Shown here piece by piece: positions 45,126-55,290 of a DNA stretch of 64,000 nt. Positions within the stretch are counted from its first letter, which is position 1. Each line of letters begins with the position of its first letter. The position numbers were made by a program, and so were the translations under genes. The DNA comes from Bagarius yarrelli (Eukaryota; Chordata; Actinopteri; Siluriformes; Sisoridae): the NCBI GenBank assembly GCA_005784505.1, contig VCAZ01000112.1:310001-374000 (forward strand), given 5' to 3'. Under the pieces are notes generated by a model. It did no database searches. It was not told the DNA's origin and saw nothing but the letters and a program-made list of their open reading frames with translations.

Positions 45126-45535
45126 TCATTTTTCAAATTAAAATAAATTTTTACAAATTAAGTCGTGTCTACTATTTAAGTGGCAGATCATAAAAACAAG
45201 TAAATTATCTCATTTAAAAAAAGAGTGTTATAAAACTCTGTTATTGGTCAAATTAATAATAAGAGAAAGATAAAGAAACAAAATTTCCTTATCTATCACG
45301 TCAAATCCTAACCTGCGCTCTCCAGTTGATGTTCTCTAGTGTATGTGCTAAACTCATTTCCTGTTATTCTCTGCTGGTGTGTATCCCATGGCCGAAGGCA
45401 GCTCCCCTGCCGAGTGACTTTTCAATGCCTTCTGATAGCATTCGCTTGAGAAGGCTGAGTGTGCTTAAGTGTGCTCTTTTTTACCTGGGCCCATGGGATG
45501 GGAGGGCAAGTTTACAGAAGGGAAAAATGTGGTTG

Positions 45536-45594
<59 letters not shown>

Positions 45595-46071
45595 TAAATG
45601 GTGAAAAAATAAATAGGAATGGGTTACAGGAAATAGAAAGTTAGGAAATAATTCTACTATATAAAAACAATAGTATCTGACATACTTCACAATCAATAAC
45701 ATAAACAATAAATTATTTGCCTTTGGGATTTCACTAATATACTATTATACATGATTATGATAATTATAAATGATGCAAGGTATAGTGCAGTATAGTGCTG
45801 ATATTGCTAATGGGAACTAATATTAACATTGGCTAAACTACAGATAAGCTACTTTCACTTCAATGTGTTGTTTACTTTTATATATTTAAAAAACGTTATT
45901 ATTTTTTTTCGCCTGCAGTTCCTTTTTTTTTTAATGAAATTTGTTTAATACATTCACAGGCAGTAATAAAAAACCCACAGGACCAAAACAATGTTTATTA
46001 AACCGAATATATGGCGAGTGTTGAACAGAAATTCCTAGTCAGTTTGGTAGTGGTTGCGTTGATGTATTTCA
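45126..46071. other. AT-rich DNA with an AT run
   Basis: Pure (TA)n lies at 45538-45591. It produces the isoleucine/tyrosine-repeat frames on both strands, which are artefacts. No genes recognised. Confidence 0.5.
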
Positions 46072-46244
46072 TTTACATTTACAGCATTTGGTAGATGTTT
46101 ATTAAACCAAATGTTTAATACAACTCAGCAATTGGGGGTTACGTGCCTTACTCAGGGACCCAGCAGTGGCAACTTGGTGGTGCTGGGAATGGAACCCCAA
46201 TCTTCCAGCTACCAGTCCAACACCTTAACCACTGCGCTACCAGT
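46072..46244 (-). mobile_element. SINE-A copy
   Basis: tttacatttacagcatttgg, tagatgtttattaaaccaaa (a replaced tail part), caattgggggttacgtgcct, ggtgctgggaatggaacccc, cagtccaacaccttaaccac and tgcgctaccag. The stretch that normally holds agagcgactt is replaced by a local sequence. Confidence 0.88.
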
Positions 46245-46315
46245 TTAGGTCCTGTCCACATGTTTGTATCTGAATAAAGATAAAAAAAAGGGTATGACCT
46301 AAACATGTAATTGGA

Positions 46316-46535
46316 TTTATTTGTCACATAAACTATACAGCACAGTGAAATTTATTTTTTTTGGTTGGCGTCAGAGCGTGTGGTCAGCTATGATGCAGCG
46401 CCCATGGAGCAGGAGGGGTTAAGCGTCTTGCTCAAGGACCCAGCAGTGGCAGACTGGCAGTGATGGCCCTTAACCGCAGATCTTCCTGGATTTCTTATCA
46501 ACAACTCAGCGCCATAAACATTTGAGCCATTTGTA
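46316..46535 (-). mobile_element. SINE-B copy, near full length
   Basis: atttatttgtcacataaact, atacagcacagtgaaattta, gtggtcagctatgatgcagc, gcccatggagcaggaggggt, cttgctcaaggacccagcag, then a decayed B box and head near caactcagcgccataaacat. Follows a SINE-A in the same direction. Confidence 0.85.
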
Positions 46536-47668
46536 CACTACCAAACACCCGCACACCCACACACACTTCCTCCTCTGCTTCCTTCTCTCTAAAGCTAATA
46601 ATTATATTTCCTTCCAGCGCTGCTTCTGTCTACAAGTGTAATATGTGACACAGCTTCGTATCCCGAGAATAGAAACAGGACCAGTGTGAGAGCACTAGAA
46701 TGGGTGTGGTGACAGGAATAAGTGTCTGTATGTGTGCTTGAGAGAGAGAGGGAAGGGGGAAGGGGGAAGAGGAATCGAAACAAACCTCTATAGGTCATCT
46801 CTAGACTACACTCATTAAAAGCACGCTGAATGAGCTCTCCACACAAAATAAATTCATGAACCTGCCCTTACAAGTTTGTGTCAGCCCACTTCTCCATCTT
46901 GAAGCAATTCTCATGTGCGGATTCATCTTACTTAAGTGCTCTCCAAGCTTTGGTTCAATCCTTGCCTGTGCTTTCAGCCATGTCTTCACCTTCTGTTCTG
47001 CGAGTTCCACAGCACGGTAATGCTTTCCCCCCCGAACCTCAGACAAAACCAAGTCAACTCTTACGATCTGATTACTCTCTAGTTGCCGATCTTCCTGAAA
47101 TGCTATGCATTTCATTCTTGGTTTTATTTCTCACTGCTCTTGCGGTATGTTTTTTTTTTTTGAGCCGTCTGATCCAATCGTCTCCTCTCTGTAGCAGCGA
47201 ATCTTAATCAAAAGTCGACTAGAGCCAAGACCTGAGAGCATCAATGGGCCCAAATCAATCAGTGATAGAGAGATAAAGCTGGGAGAGAAAAAGAGCCCTC
47301 ACCGTCAGCAATGCCAGCAGGGGAGCTGCTGAATCATGGCCCCTGCTGCATCGCAAACACACACACTCAAGCACACACACATCGAAACAAACTCTTTTAC
47401 TTCTCTTCTGATCACTAGGCTAGCAATCACTGATCATTATCACTGTCCTCTGTTATTGCTGCTGTTATCTCTCCAAGGTTGGTGATATTGTCGTTGTTAC
47501 CGACCGTCACAAACCTTCACATTCTTTGGTGGTGATTTTTTTTCAGCATTTTTTTTTTTTTTCCTGAGAACAAAAACAAACGATTTATTATTAAATTAAT
47601 GTACAACTCACTCAAAATGCTGCACCAAAATTCTCAAATCAGCCACATCACATCTCATTAATTAGTAT
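46536..47668. other. Single-copy-like DNA
   Basis: About 46860-47340 is less AT-rich and has overlapping 104- and 109-codon frames on opposite strands, neither with a recognisable domain. An exon here cannot be excluded but is not supported. Confidence 0.4.
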
Positions 47669-48140
47669 AGTTGCCTTACAGAAAGAGGGTGCCAGGAGGG
47701 GACTTTCTATAGTTTGCATGTTCTCCCCATGCTTGCATGGGTTTACTCCGGGTACTCCGGTTTCCTCCCACAGTCCAAAAACATGTATGTTCGGTTGATT
47801 GGTGATTTGAAATTGCTCATAAAAGTGAGTGTGAGTGTGTGAGGTTGTTTGTCTGGTTTGATTCCCAGCTCCAGCAAGCCACCACTGTTGTGCCCCTGAG
47901 CAAGGCCCTCAACCCCCAATTGCTCAGTTGTATAACAAGGAATATTGTAAGTCGCTCTGGATAAGGGCGTCTGCCAAGTGCTGCAAATGTAAATGTGAAT
48001 GTCTGTATGTCACCTTGTAATGGACTGGCGACCTGTCTAGGATGACCCCCACCTTTTACCCAATGACAGCTGGGATAAACTCTAGCAGATCCCTTTGAAC
48101 CTGATTTGGAATAAGTAAGTATAGACATTGGATAGATGGA
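47669..48140 (+). mobile_element. R1 repeat interrupted by a SINE
   Basis: The left part gttgccttacagaaagaggg, gtttgcatgttctccccatg, ctccggtttcctcccacagt and ggttgattggtgatttgaaa is separated from the right part gtatgtcaccttgtaatgga, ctggcgacctgtctaggatg, aatgacagctgggataaact, agcagatccctttgaacctg by a SINE-A. Ends in a ggatagatgg tail. Confidence 0.9.
47850..47999 (+). mobile_element. SINE-A nested in R1
   Basis: Starts inside the B box (gtttgattcccagctccagc), then gtgcccctgagcaaggccct, caacccccaattgctcagtt and gtcgctctggataagggcgt, ending gcaaatgtaaatgtgaa. The hexamer tgtctg is present at both junctions (47850-47855 and 48000-48005). 5'-truncated insertion. Confidence 0.9.
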
Positions 48141-48524
48141 TGATAGTTAGATATATTTTTTGGGTGGTTTTAAAATCAACATGCTCTATTAATTAAACAT
48201 CTAATATAAACCTTTTTCAACCATTAGACTTAAAGGAAGCCTAAAGCCTATCTCAAGTGTCTTGTGGCACAAGACAGGAAAAAAATCCTTGAAAGGGTGC
48301 CAGTCCATCACAGGGCATGATTGCAAACCCATTTACACGCAAAGAAAAAATTAAATACGCCAGTCATCTCATAGTCATTGGACTGGTGGACAAAAGCAAA
48401 GTATCCATTGGAAACCACTAAAGCATAAAAAAATGATAATAATCAAACTCTGACCCTTGGAGGTGTAAGACAAATATGCTAACCCTTTTAATATGAACCC
48501 CTTTTCTAAAAAAATGATTGTATA
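48141..48524. other. Mostly unassigned, with an R1 scrap
   Basis: gtgccagtccatcacagggc and atgattgcaaacccatttac at about 48297-48337 look like an antisense R1 middle piece. No gene seen. Confidence 0.4.
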
Positions 48525-48755
48525 GGCCAGATTAAGATCATTCGGACATGTGCAGAGGAGGGATACTAAAAATTCTTATAAGAGGATATTGGAAATAAAG
48601 CTACCAGGCTGGAGGCAAAGAGAAAGGCCAAAGAGAAGGGTTAGTGAAGATGTTTGTAAGTGTGATTGATGAAAATGCAGAGGATAGGGCTAGGAGCAGG
48701 CAGATAATGAGCTCTAGCAAGCCCTGAGGACAAAGAAGCTGAAAGGAGAATACAG
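48525..48755 (+). mobile_element. RTE LINE C-terminal/3' relic
   Basis: attcggacatgtgcagagga (reads FGHVQR-like), gaaataaagctaccaggctg, gaggcaaagagaaaggccaa, gatagggctaggagcaggca and gctgaaaggagaa. Parallels 52820-53035. Frames are broken. Confidence 0.75.
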
Positions 48756-49227
48756 AGATCTGATTATTTATTTGTCCATTTTTTTTTTGTTTTTTTAGAT
48801 AATATGGTGTTGTGTCCCAGAATGCACTGAGAGTGAGAGCCAGTATTACGTTGTGAACGTAATAATAAGTGTTCATATTAAATATTAAATCTTAACAGTA
48901 TGGTATATAAATACATATGTCTATATAGGTAACCCAGGGCACCAGGTAGATTAACCCATAACTCAAGGCATAAGCAAAATAAGCGACTGCTTAGGACCCA
49001 AGTGGTCACCAGGGCCCCCCTGAGAATACATAAAATGTCTTTGATTTGCTTTTTTTTTTAATATATATGTGTGTTATGTTTCTGGATAATGGTAAGTATA
49101 CAAAAAATGCAATATTCCATAATAATAGTTATTACAATCAGTGGTTCCTTTAACTGCTTTAAATCGGGTGGTGCAGAGGGACGAGCAACGGTCTGTTTAA
49201 GTGTAGCAGAAAAGGTTGGCTCATTAT
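48756..49227. other. Unassigned DNA
   Basis: The part near 48955-49025 (cgactgcttaggacccaagt, caccagggccccc) hints at another dispersed element, but no limits could be set. Confidence 0.35.
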
Positions 49228-49360
49228 TCCAAATAGACTGCTAATAGAAAGATCATGATTTTAGCTTCCAGCACCACTGAGCTACCTCTGTTGAGCCCCT
49301 TAGCAAGGCCCTTGACCTTCAGCTGCTCAGCTGGATTAAAAAAGTAGATTAATGTTAGTT
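49228..49360 (+). mobile_element. SINE-A copy, head decayed
   Basis: agactgctaatagaaagatc, ttttagcttccagcaccact, gagccccttagcaaggccct and cagctgctcagctggattaa. The tail is lost. Confidence 0.78.
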
Positions 49361-49981
49361 GATATTTTTTTCTTTACTTTGATGCCATCCTTTCACTCTC
49401 GTAAGTATTTTGGTAAGACAATTAGTTAATACTTTAAAAAAATTTATGACATAAGATAACTTCCTCAATCTAGCAAAATGTCAAAATCATATATATATAT
49501 ATATATAATATAACTTGCTTAATCAAAAATTAGTTAACTTAATTAATGCACACACTTGCTATTTTAGCCACGATTTGGTCAACTGAGACAAATGTTAAAA
49601 TCCAGAGAGATTCCTATAATCCTACTCTAAACTCTGTTATCTTTGATCTCTAGTTTGACATGTTCACTGACAACTAACGGCCGTTGTGATTTTTTTTTTT
49701 TTTCTCTGATGTAATTCTGGCAGTGTCTGGAAGAGTTCAGACACTTTCCTGCAGCGTGACTTCTCCTGCGATGAACGTCAAACTAAGAACTAGGAGCGCC
49801 GACTCTGATGACGCAATTAGCTTGACAACTTTAAACCGTCTATAAAAAAATCTGGAAATGAATCTAGTGGACAGAACGTGTCACGGATTAACGATTGTGC
49901 TTTATTGTCATACAGTCTGACAACTGAGATCCTGAAGTGTGCCATAGGGGTCATGTCCGTACAGTCCGACAACCAAGAATT
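49361..49981. other. Single-copy-like DNA
   Basis: A short (TA)n lies at 49489-49506 and a T-run at 49690-49703. Nothing else recognised. Confidence 0.4.
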
Positions 49982-50177
49982 AACATTTACATTTACAGCA
50001 TTTGGCAGACTCTCTCATCCAGAGCGACTTACATTTATCTCTTTTATTCAACTGAGCAATTATGGGTTAAGGCCCTTGCTCAGGGACCCAGCAGTGGTGG
50101 CTTGGTAGAGCTGGGAATCGAACCCACAATCTTCAGGTTGGTAGAGCAACACTTTAACCATGAGCCACCACTTTCCC
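49982..50177 (-). mobile_element. SINE-A copy, full length
   Basis: taacatttacatttacagca, tttggcagactctctcatcc, agagcgacttacatttatct, cagcagtggtggcttggtag, gaatcgaacccacaatcttc and ctttaaccatgagccaccac. Same sub-type as 806-960 and 18526-18716 (gtggtggctc head). Confidence 0.92.
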
Positions 50178-50439
50178 AATTGCAAAAGACTATAAAAAAA
50201 TCACAGTTTACTCAAACAAATATCCCCTAGTAGCTTTTGTTTGCATCTCATAATTTTGTAAGAAATTGTAATTGAAATTGTCAGCGTGATCTAACAATAA
50301 AATAATTTGTCTAACTTCTTAAATAGGGTACATTGAGTCTAAATCTTGATTGTCACCACAAGCCTATTAATTCTGCCCAGACCTGCATACCTTAGCCTTG
50401 TTGTAGAGCTGAAACAAGGTGGAAAAAAAAACAGCAGGG

Positions 50440-51310
50440 TGCTGTGTAAGATTCGTGGTTCGCATCGATGATTATGTGGGTCCTTGATAAAGGGCAAATT
50501 TTCTTCCCTTATATTCTTTCCTCCGTCTTCTTATATCAGGTTCTACCTATCTATCATTCTCCTCCTGGTACATTCTTTTCCTCCTATTCATCTTTAGCAT
50601 TCACTGCTAGCTCGGCATGACGTCGCGAGTTGCTGGGATTGTCTGCTGCTGTTCACCAGTTTGTTTGCTTTGTGTCTGGAAAAATGTAAAGGGACTTTAC
50701 ACACTTATTCATACACGGATACCAAACCAGCACATAAGCCTAGTGCCTGTTATTCTAAACAGCAGTTACGCTTATTCCTTTCCACTTGATTTCCTATTTA
50801 AATACATCCCGAGGTATCCAGAGATTATGCCAGCAGTGGTAGACCTTCAAAGAGAAGAGTCCAACCCTGCGAGGATCCTGAGGCATCCAGAGATTGCCGG
50901 CTCCAGTTGGATTATGCCTTGTGAAGATTTCAGGTATTTAAAACCAAGATTCCGACCCTATGTGGACTTTGAGCATGTCAGAAGGATGAACTTCCATCAT
51001 ACAACTCCTACTGAGTGTATTAAAGAAAGGACACTGCTCATAATTACACTACCCACTGTTTGAAATTTATAAAACACACTCTCCAGTAAAGAGTCCCCAA
51101 ATGAGGATGGGGTCCCTTGTGAGTCTGGTTCCTCTCAAGGTTTCTCCTTGTACTATCTATAGGGAGTTTTTCCTCTCCACAGTCGCCCCAGGTTTGCTTA
51201 CTAAGGTTTTATTTTAATAAATCATTAGATTTTTTTTTCTAACGTTACTTATGTTCTGTAAAACTGCTTAGAGACAATGTCCATAGTTAAAAGCACTAGA
51301 TAAATAAGCC
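50440..51310 (+). mobile_element. R2 dispersed repeat
   Basis: The right part is clear: ccccaaatgaggatggggtc, gagtctggttcctctcaagg, tatagggagtttttcctctc, cacagtcgccccaggtttgc, gcttagagacaatgtccata and agcactagataaataagcc. The left part includes ggcatccagagattgccgg and gaacttccatcatacaac. The 148-codon frame at 50617-51063 lies within it, has no domain and is treated as repeat-derived. The 5' limit is approximate. Confidence 0.65.
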
Positions 51311-52126
51311 TCAGTAAGAATTCTGAGCCATAAATTCGTTCCCAGTACTACTTGTATATAAAAATGTATCCTCAGAGTAAGATCTGTTTTTTTTTTTTTA
51401 ATGACATGTGACAATCACGCATCACCGAAAATCCAAACGCATGCATTTTTTTAAGCATCACATTGAGCAATAGATTGTTTGAAGGCAAACCTAATCAATC
51501 CTGGTCTAGTATTCATGACTAATGCATAACATTTACCTTAGTGTTGAATCAACTTAAATATTATCATAGGAATATTTTCTTTCTGCTAGCATGCTGTGTC
51601 TATGTTTTGCCACTGCTATTACCTGCTACAATAACAAGGTAGTAGTTGTGTGGGTTTTTTTTTTTTTCATCATTCTATTCAGCTTCTTCAACGGTGGCGT
51701 TTTAGACATGAATTATAGTAGCATCACACTGTGCGCGTTTCTATCACTTTTTAAATATTTGTCATCGGCTCTATTCAGTTGCAATGGCTAAAAAATAAAT
51801 AAAAAAATGTCCCCTGGTAGGCAATGCAAATTTTAACCCTGGTTGTATATGTTGTATATGCTTATAATATTTTTTAGAATGACAACTTCATTACAGAACC
51901 TGGACAATTACTGGCTAGAAGACAACTAGAAAACAAAACCACTTAAAGTAAAGGGTAAAAAAGTTTGATTGTACAAAAAGAACAAATGTCCAATCCGATT
52001 TCCAAAAGAAACTTACAAGAAGGAAAAAAACAATTACATGTTTATCAAATGGGAAATTATTTACTTAATGTCTTAATGTTGATCATTCATTTTTTTATTT
52101 GAGTTGTTGATCTGAAGACCAAGAAG
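51311..52126. other. Single-copy-like AT-rich DNA
   Basis: Poly-T runs lie at 51389-51401 and 51655-51667. No exon or repeat family recognised. Confidence 0.4.
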
Positions 52127-52291
52127 ACCTTAGTGGTTAAGGTGTTGGACTGATACAGAAAGACCAGGGTTCGATTCCCAGCACCACCAAGCCAAAACTG
52201 TGGGCCCTTGACCCCTAATTTCTTAGCTGTATAAAAAAGAATGTAAGTCGCTCTGGATAAGGGCGTCTGCCAAATGCTACAATTGTGAATA
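52127..52291 (+). mobile_element. SINE-A copy, probably inside SINE-B
   Basis: cttagtggttaaggtgttgg, ccagggttcgattcccagca, gggcccttgacccctaattt and gtcgctctggataagggcgt. agacc occurs on both sides (before 52127 and at 52292), compatible with insertion into the SINE-B that continues downstream. Confidence 0.85.
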
Positions 52292-52377
52292 AAGACCCTT
52301 AACCCTTCCTGCTCCAGGGGCACTGTATCATAGCTGACCTTGCACTTTGACCTCTAAGATGGGATATGCAAAAAAAA
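52292..52377 (+). mobile_element. SINE-B right-hand remnant
   Basis: acccttaacccttcctgctc, caggggcactgtatcatagc, tgaccttgcactttgacctc and taagatgggatatgc, then an A-run. Its left part may survive as gttgttgatctgaag at 52104-52118. Confidence 0.85.
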
Positions 52378-52819
52378 ATACTGCTTTAAGATAACAGTGC
52401 CAATGATAATGATGCAGATCAGTCACACAAAATAGATGATAAAGTTCTACAGTGACTGCCAATGACTCTTTTTTTGTATTTTATGAGCTCTTTATCTTTT
52501 ATTGCACATGTAAAACTCAGCCCTTTATGCAGTAGGTATATAACATTCATGATGTCCTCGAGTTTTGACTGACATTTGATAGAATATTGGGAAATGCCAC
52601 ACGCCTGAAGGAAAGATCAGTACCACACTTATCCATGTCATAAATAATTAACATGAAAATAATTAATATGCAAAAATAAGTTCATATGACTATGAGTGTA
52701 TTCATACAACCATATAAGGAAGTGATTTTTCTATATAGGAATCACTAGTGAAAAACAAAAATGTGTATGTTTTGCTACTCAATCCGTGAAAAAATTGAAG
52801 AGCTTTTATTGTTGCTGAT
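52378..52819. other. Single-copy-like DNA
   Basis: AT-rich; nothing recognised. Confidence 0.4.
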
Positions 52820-53035
52820 TAAGGAAAAGGGATAGTGAATATATCGGTAGGAGGATGTTAGAAATAAAGCTACCAGGCAGAAGGCAAAGAGGAAGACCAA
52901 AGAGGGGGTATATGGATGTGATAAATGAGGACATGAAGTTAGTGGGTGTGAGTAAAGACGATGTAGAGAATGGGGTTAGGTGGAGACAGATGATTTGTTC
53001 CCCTAAAAGGGAACAGTCGAAAGATAAAAAAAGGA
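52820..53035 (+). mobile_element. RTE LINE C-terminal relic with open frame
   Basis: The frame from 52855 reads MLEIKLPGRRQRGRPKRGYM, then DVINEDMKLVGVSKDDVEN and RWRQMIC. This is the basic C-terminal end (LPGRRQRGRPKRRY-like) of RTE-clade LINE proteins. It lacks endonuclease and polymerase, so it is a 5'-truncated copy. The last 30 or so codons run past the element into A-rich sequence. Confidence 0.82.
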
Positions 53036-53091
53036 AGAACAAGATAAAGGATACATTTTTCAAAAAAATTGACTAAAAAACCCTTCATTAT

Positions 53092-53139
53092 CCCTAACCC
53101 TAACCTAAAGCTCGCTTTTCCGTACCCTAACCCTAACCC
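53092..53139. repeat. Short telomere-like CCCTAA motifs
   Basis: ccctaaccctaacctaa (53092-53108) and ccctaaccctaaccc (53125-53139) are two short blocks of the vertebrate telomere hexamer, 16 bases apart, just after the RTE 3' end. Too short to be a telomere. Confidence 0.8.
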
Positions 53140-53974
53140 AAAAGTTAAAAGCGCGAATCGTCAAAAAGCGCAGTAACCCCCGGCTACAGGGAGAGGGAAA
53201 CCTTTGCACTCAACACAACTGGATGGTTCGGCACAGCAAATATTTTCGGCTCATATATTCGGTCCATCGCTACTTTTATTAAATGTTTATGCATTATTCT
53301 ATTTTTAAAACAAATACTACAAACAACATGACACTACAAACAGTTACAAAATACAGGACACCATAAATGCCATGCAATTTCGCTGAGATACAACGACTTC
53401 TCTGTGAAGTCTCGCAATAATCCATGTCCTTAGTGTCGATTCGGCACACTTTGGAGAGTGTCTAAGCTAAGAAAGTAAACAATCATAACGCGTAGCAGCG
53501 TTAAATGCTGGGCTCGTCGTTGAACTATTCGCTAACAAAAACTGTATAGGACCATGCCTTTTTTTCTTTTATCTGTTTTTTTGTAGTAAAATGTTATCTG
53601 GTGGACACAGTACAGTTGTTGCTTTTCTACCGCACTGATAAAAGGCGAATATTTAAGTTTAGCAAAAAAAATTACTTCTCTTTATAATTTCAGAATCAGG
53701 GCCAACATTATTGGTGTACAGTACAGTACTGACTTTCTTTCAATCACGTGATTACAAACGCACTATAGAATCAGCCATTTGAAATAGCTTTCTAATCCTC
53801 ATTCAATTCAGAGTTTGCAAAGCTTTACTAGCAATCGAAATGTATGCAGACAAGACAAACAGTGTGACGGAATCATTTTCTATCCCCGTGAAGGGTTTTC
53901 CCAAAATGCCTCGTTCACCTTCGTCACACGGGTGAGTGGATTCGACTCAAAAATGACAATAAATTCACACCAAT
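53140..53974. other. Single-copy-like DNA
   Basis: Has several CpG-containing stretches (gcgcgaatcg, aaaagcgcag), unusual for this window, then AT-rich DNA. The 85-codon frame starting at 53815 enters an R1 fragment and has no domain. Confidence 0.4.
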
Positions 53975-54105
53975 CCTGTCACTGTGGAGGTTTTTCATGT
54001 TCTCTCTATGCATGTGTGGGTTTTCCTCTGATTACCCAAATCCCTCCTGCCAAAAACATGCTGGTAGATTGATTGCTGGTATGTGTGAGAGATAGAGCGT
54101 GTGAT
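53975..54105 (+). mobile_element. R1 repeat, middle portion
   Basis: ctgtcactgtggaggttttt, catgttctctctatgcatgt, gtgggttttcctctgattac, ccaaaaacatgctggtagat and tgattgctggtatgtgtgag. Diverged. Confidence 0.7.
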
Positions 54106-54110
54106 GTGGT

Positions 54111-54515
54111 TAGACACAACGTGCGATTTACTGTAATCGGCCAACTTCGCCATGTAGCCGCTGTTAATCGGTGTATGGGCTTGTGTGATTGTAACTTGTG
54201 AGCTACAAGCGACTAGGGATGTAAATCAGCTCTGCTACAGCTAAAATGTCCTTTTGATAAAGTAGCTAGCTGCACTGTGGAAATGTGGCATCAAAGCTGT
54301 TTTTTTAATGTGTAGAGCTTCTTGGTTAAATAGATGCTATACAGTAATAACCATAAATTAAACAGCTGCTGTTTGCTACGATATAAATAATAATGCTTAA
54401 CCTTATTGCTTATTATGTCATAATGACTGATTCTAGATGGTAGGATACATACCTTAATTTCAGCTTTTAATATTGTCTGCTTTCTTTACCTTGATCATTA
54501 TCTTATTAGCAAAGT
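54111..54515. other. Single-copy-like DNA
   Basis: Nothing recognised. Confidence 0.4.
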
Positions 54516-54900
54516 CTTTTCCTTTTATCTGTTCCCTTTTAGGGGTCGCCACAGCGAATCATCCGTCTCCACCTAACCCTATTCTATACATCCTCTTCAC
54601 TCACACCCACTAACTTCATGTCTTCGTTTATAGCATCCATATACCTCCTCTCTGGTCTTCTTCTTTGCCTTCTTCTTTTTTAACATCCTCCTACCAATAT
54701 ATTCAATATCCCTCCTCTGTACTTGTCCAAACCACCTCAATCTGGACTCCCTGACTTTCTCCCTAAAACATCTAACCTGAGCCGCCCCCCTATTGAACTC
54801 GTTCCTAATCCTGTCCAACCTCGTCACTCCTAAAGAAAACCGGAACATCTTAAGCTCTGCCACTTCCAGTTTTGCCACCTGTCTCTTCCTCAGCGCCACG
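54516..54900 (-). mobile_element. RTE LINE C-terminal relic
   Basis: A 100-codon minus frame (54597-54899) has VAELKMFRFSLGVTRLDRIR, then EKVRESRLRWFGQVQRRD and YIGRRM, the classic run of an RTE-clade LINE C-terminus. The normal LPGKRKRGRPK-like stretch is replaced by lysine-rich residues and the frame then shifts. The 3' end (ggggtcgccacagcgaatca antisense) is at 54542-54561. Confidence 0.85.
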
Positions 54901-55290
54901 TAGCTACTTCTAACTAACGTACATAACTACGTTTAACTAACACTGCTGACTTACGTAACTACTGTAAAATAACACTGCTTGTATTGTCGGGTTGTTTGAC
55001 ATAGTTAAAAGTAGTTATGTAAGTCAGTTAGGAATAGCTAACGATGCTGGTATTATTAGTTTTTCTAACATAGCTACTTCTAACTGACTTACGTAACTAC
55101 TTTTAACTAATACTGCTGACTTACGTAGCTACTTTTAACTAACACTGCTGGTATTGTTGGCTTGTGTAATGTAGCTACATCTAAATGACTTTAGTAACCT
55201 TCTTTTAACTAACACTGCTGGTATTGCTAGGTTGTCTAACACAGCTACTTCTAACTGATTTTTACTTACACTGCTAATATTATTATGCTG
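54901..55290. repeat. Minisatellite with an inverted unit
   Basis: Units built of tagctacttctaactgactt, acgtaactacttttaactaa and cactgctggtattg. The cactgctg marker recurs at 54939, 54971, 55041, 55109, 55141, 55211 and 55270 (steps 32, 70, 68, 32, 70, 59). The segment 55002-55040 is the reverse complement of 55071-55109 with 3 mismatches in 39. It abuts the RTE relic. Confidence 0.85.

Noticed and set aside
46801..47207. Overlapping 104- and 109-codon frames on opposite strands
   Set aside because: Neither has a recognisable motif; overlap on both strands argues for composition rather than coding.
48955..49025. Possible transposon end with caccagggccccc
   Set aside because: No partner terminus or second copy in the window could be found.
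50617..51063. 148-codon plus-strand frame
   Set aside because: It lies within the R2 dispersed repeat, has no recognisable domain, and its 3' part is the non-coding R2 body.
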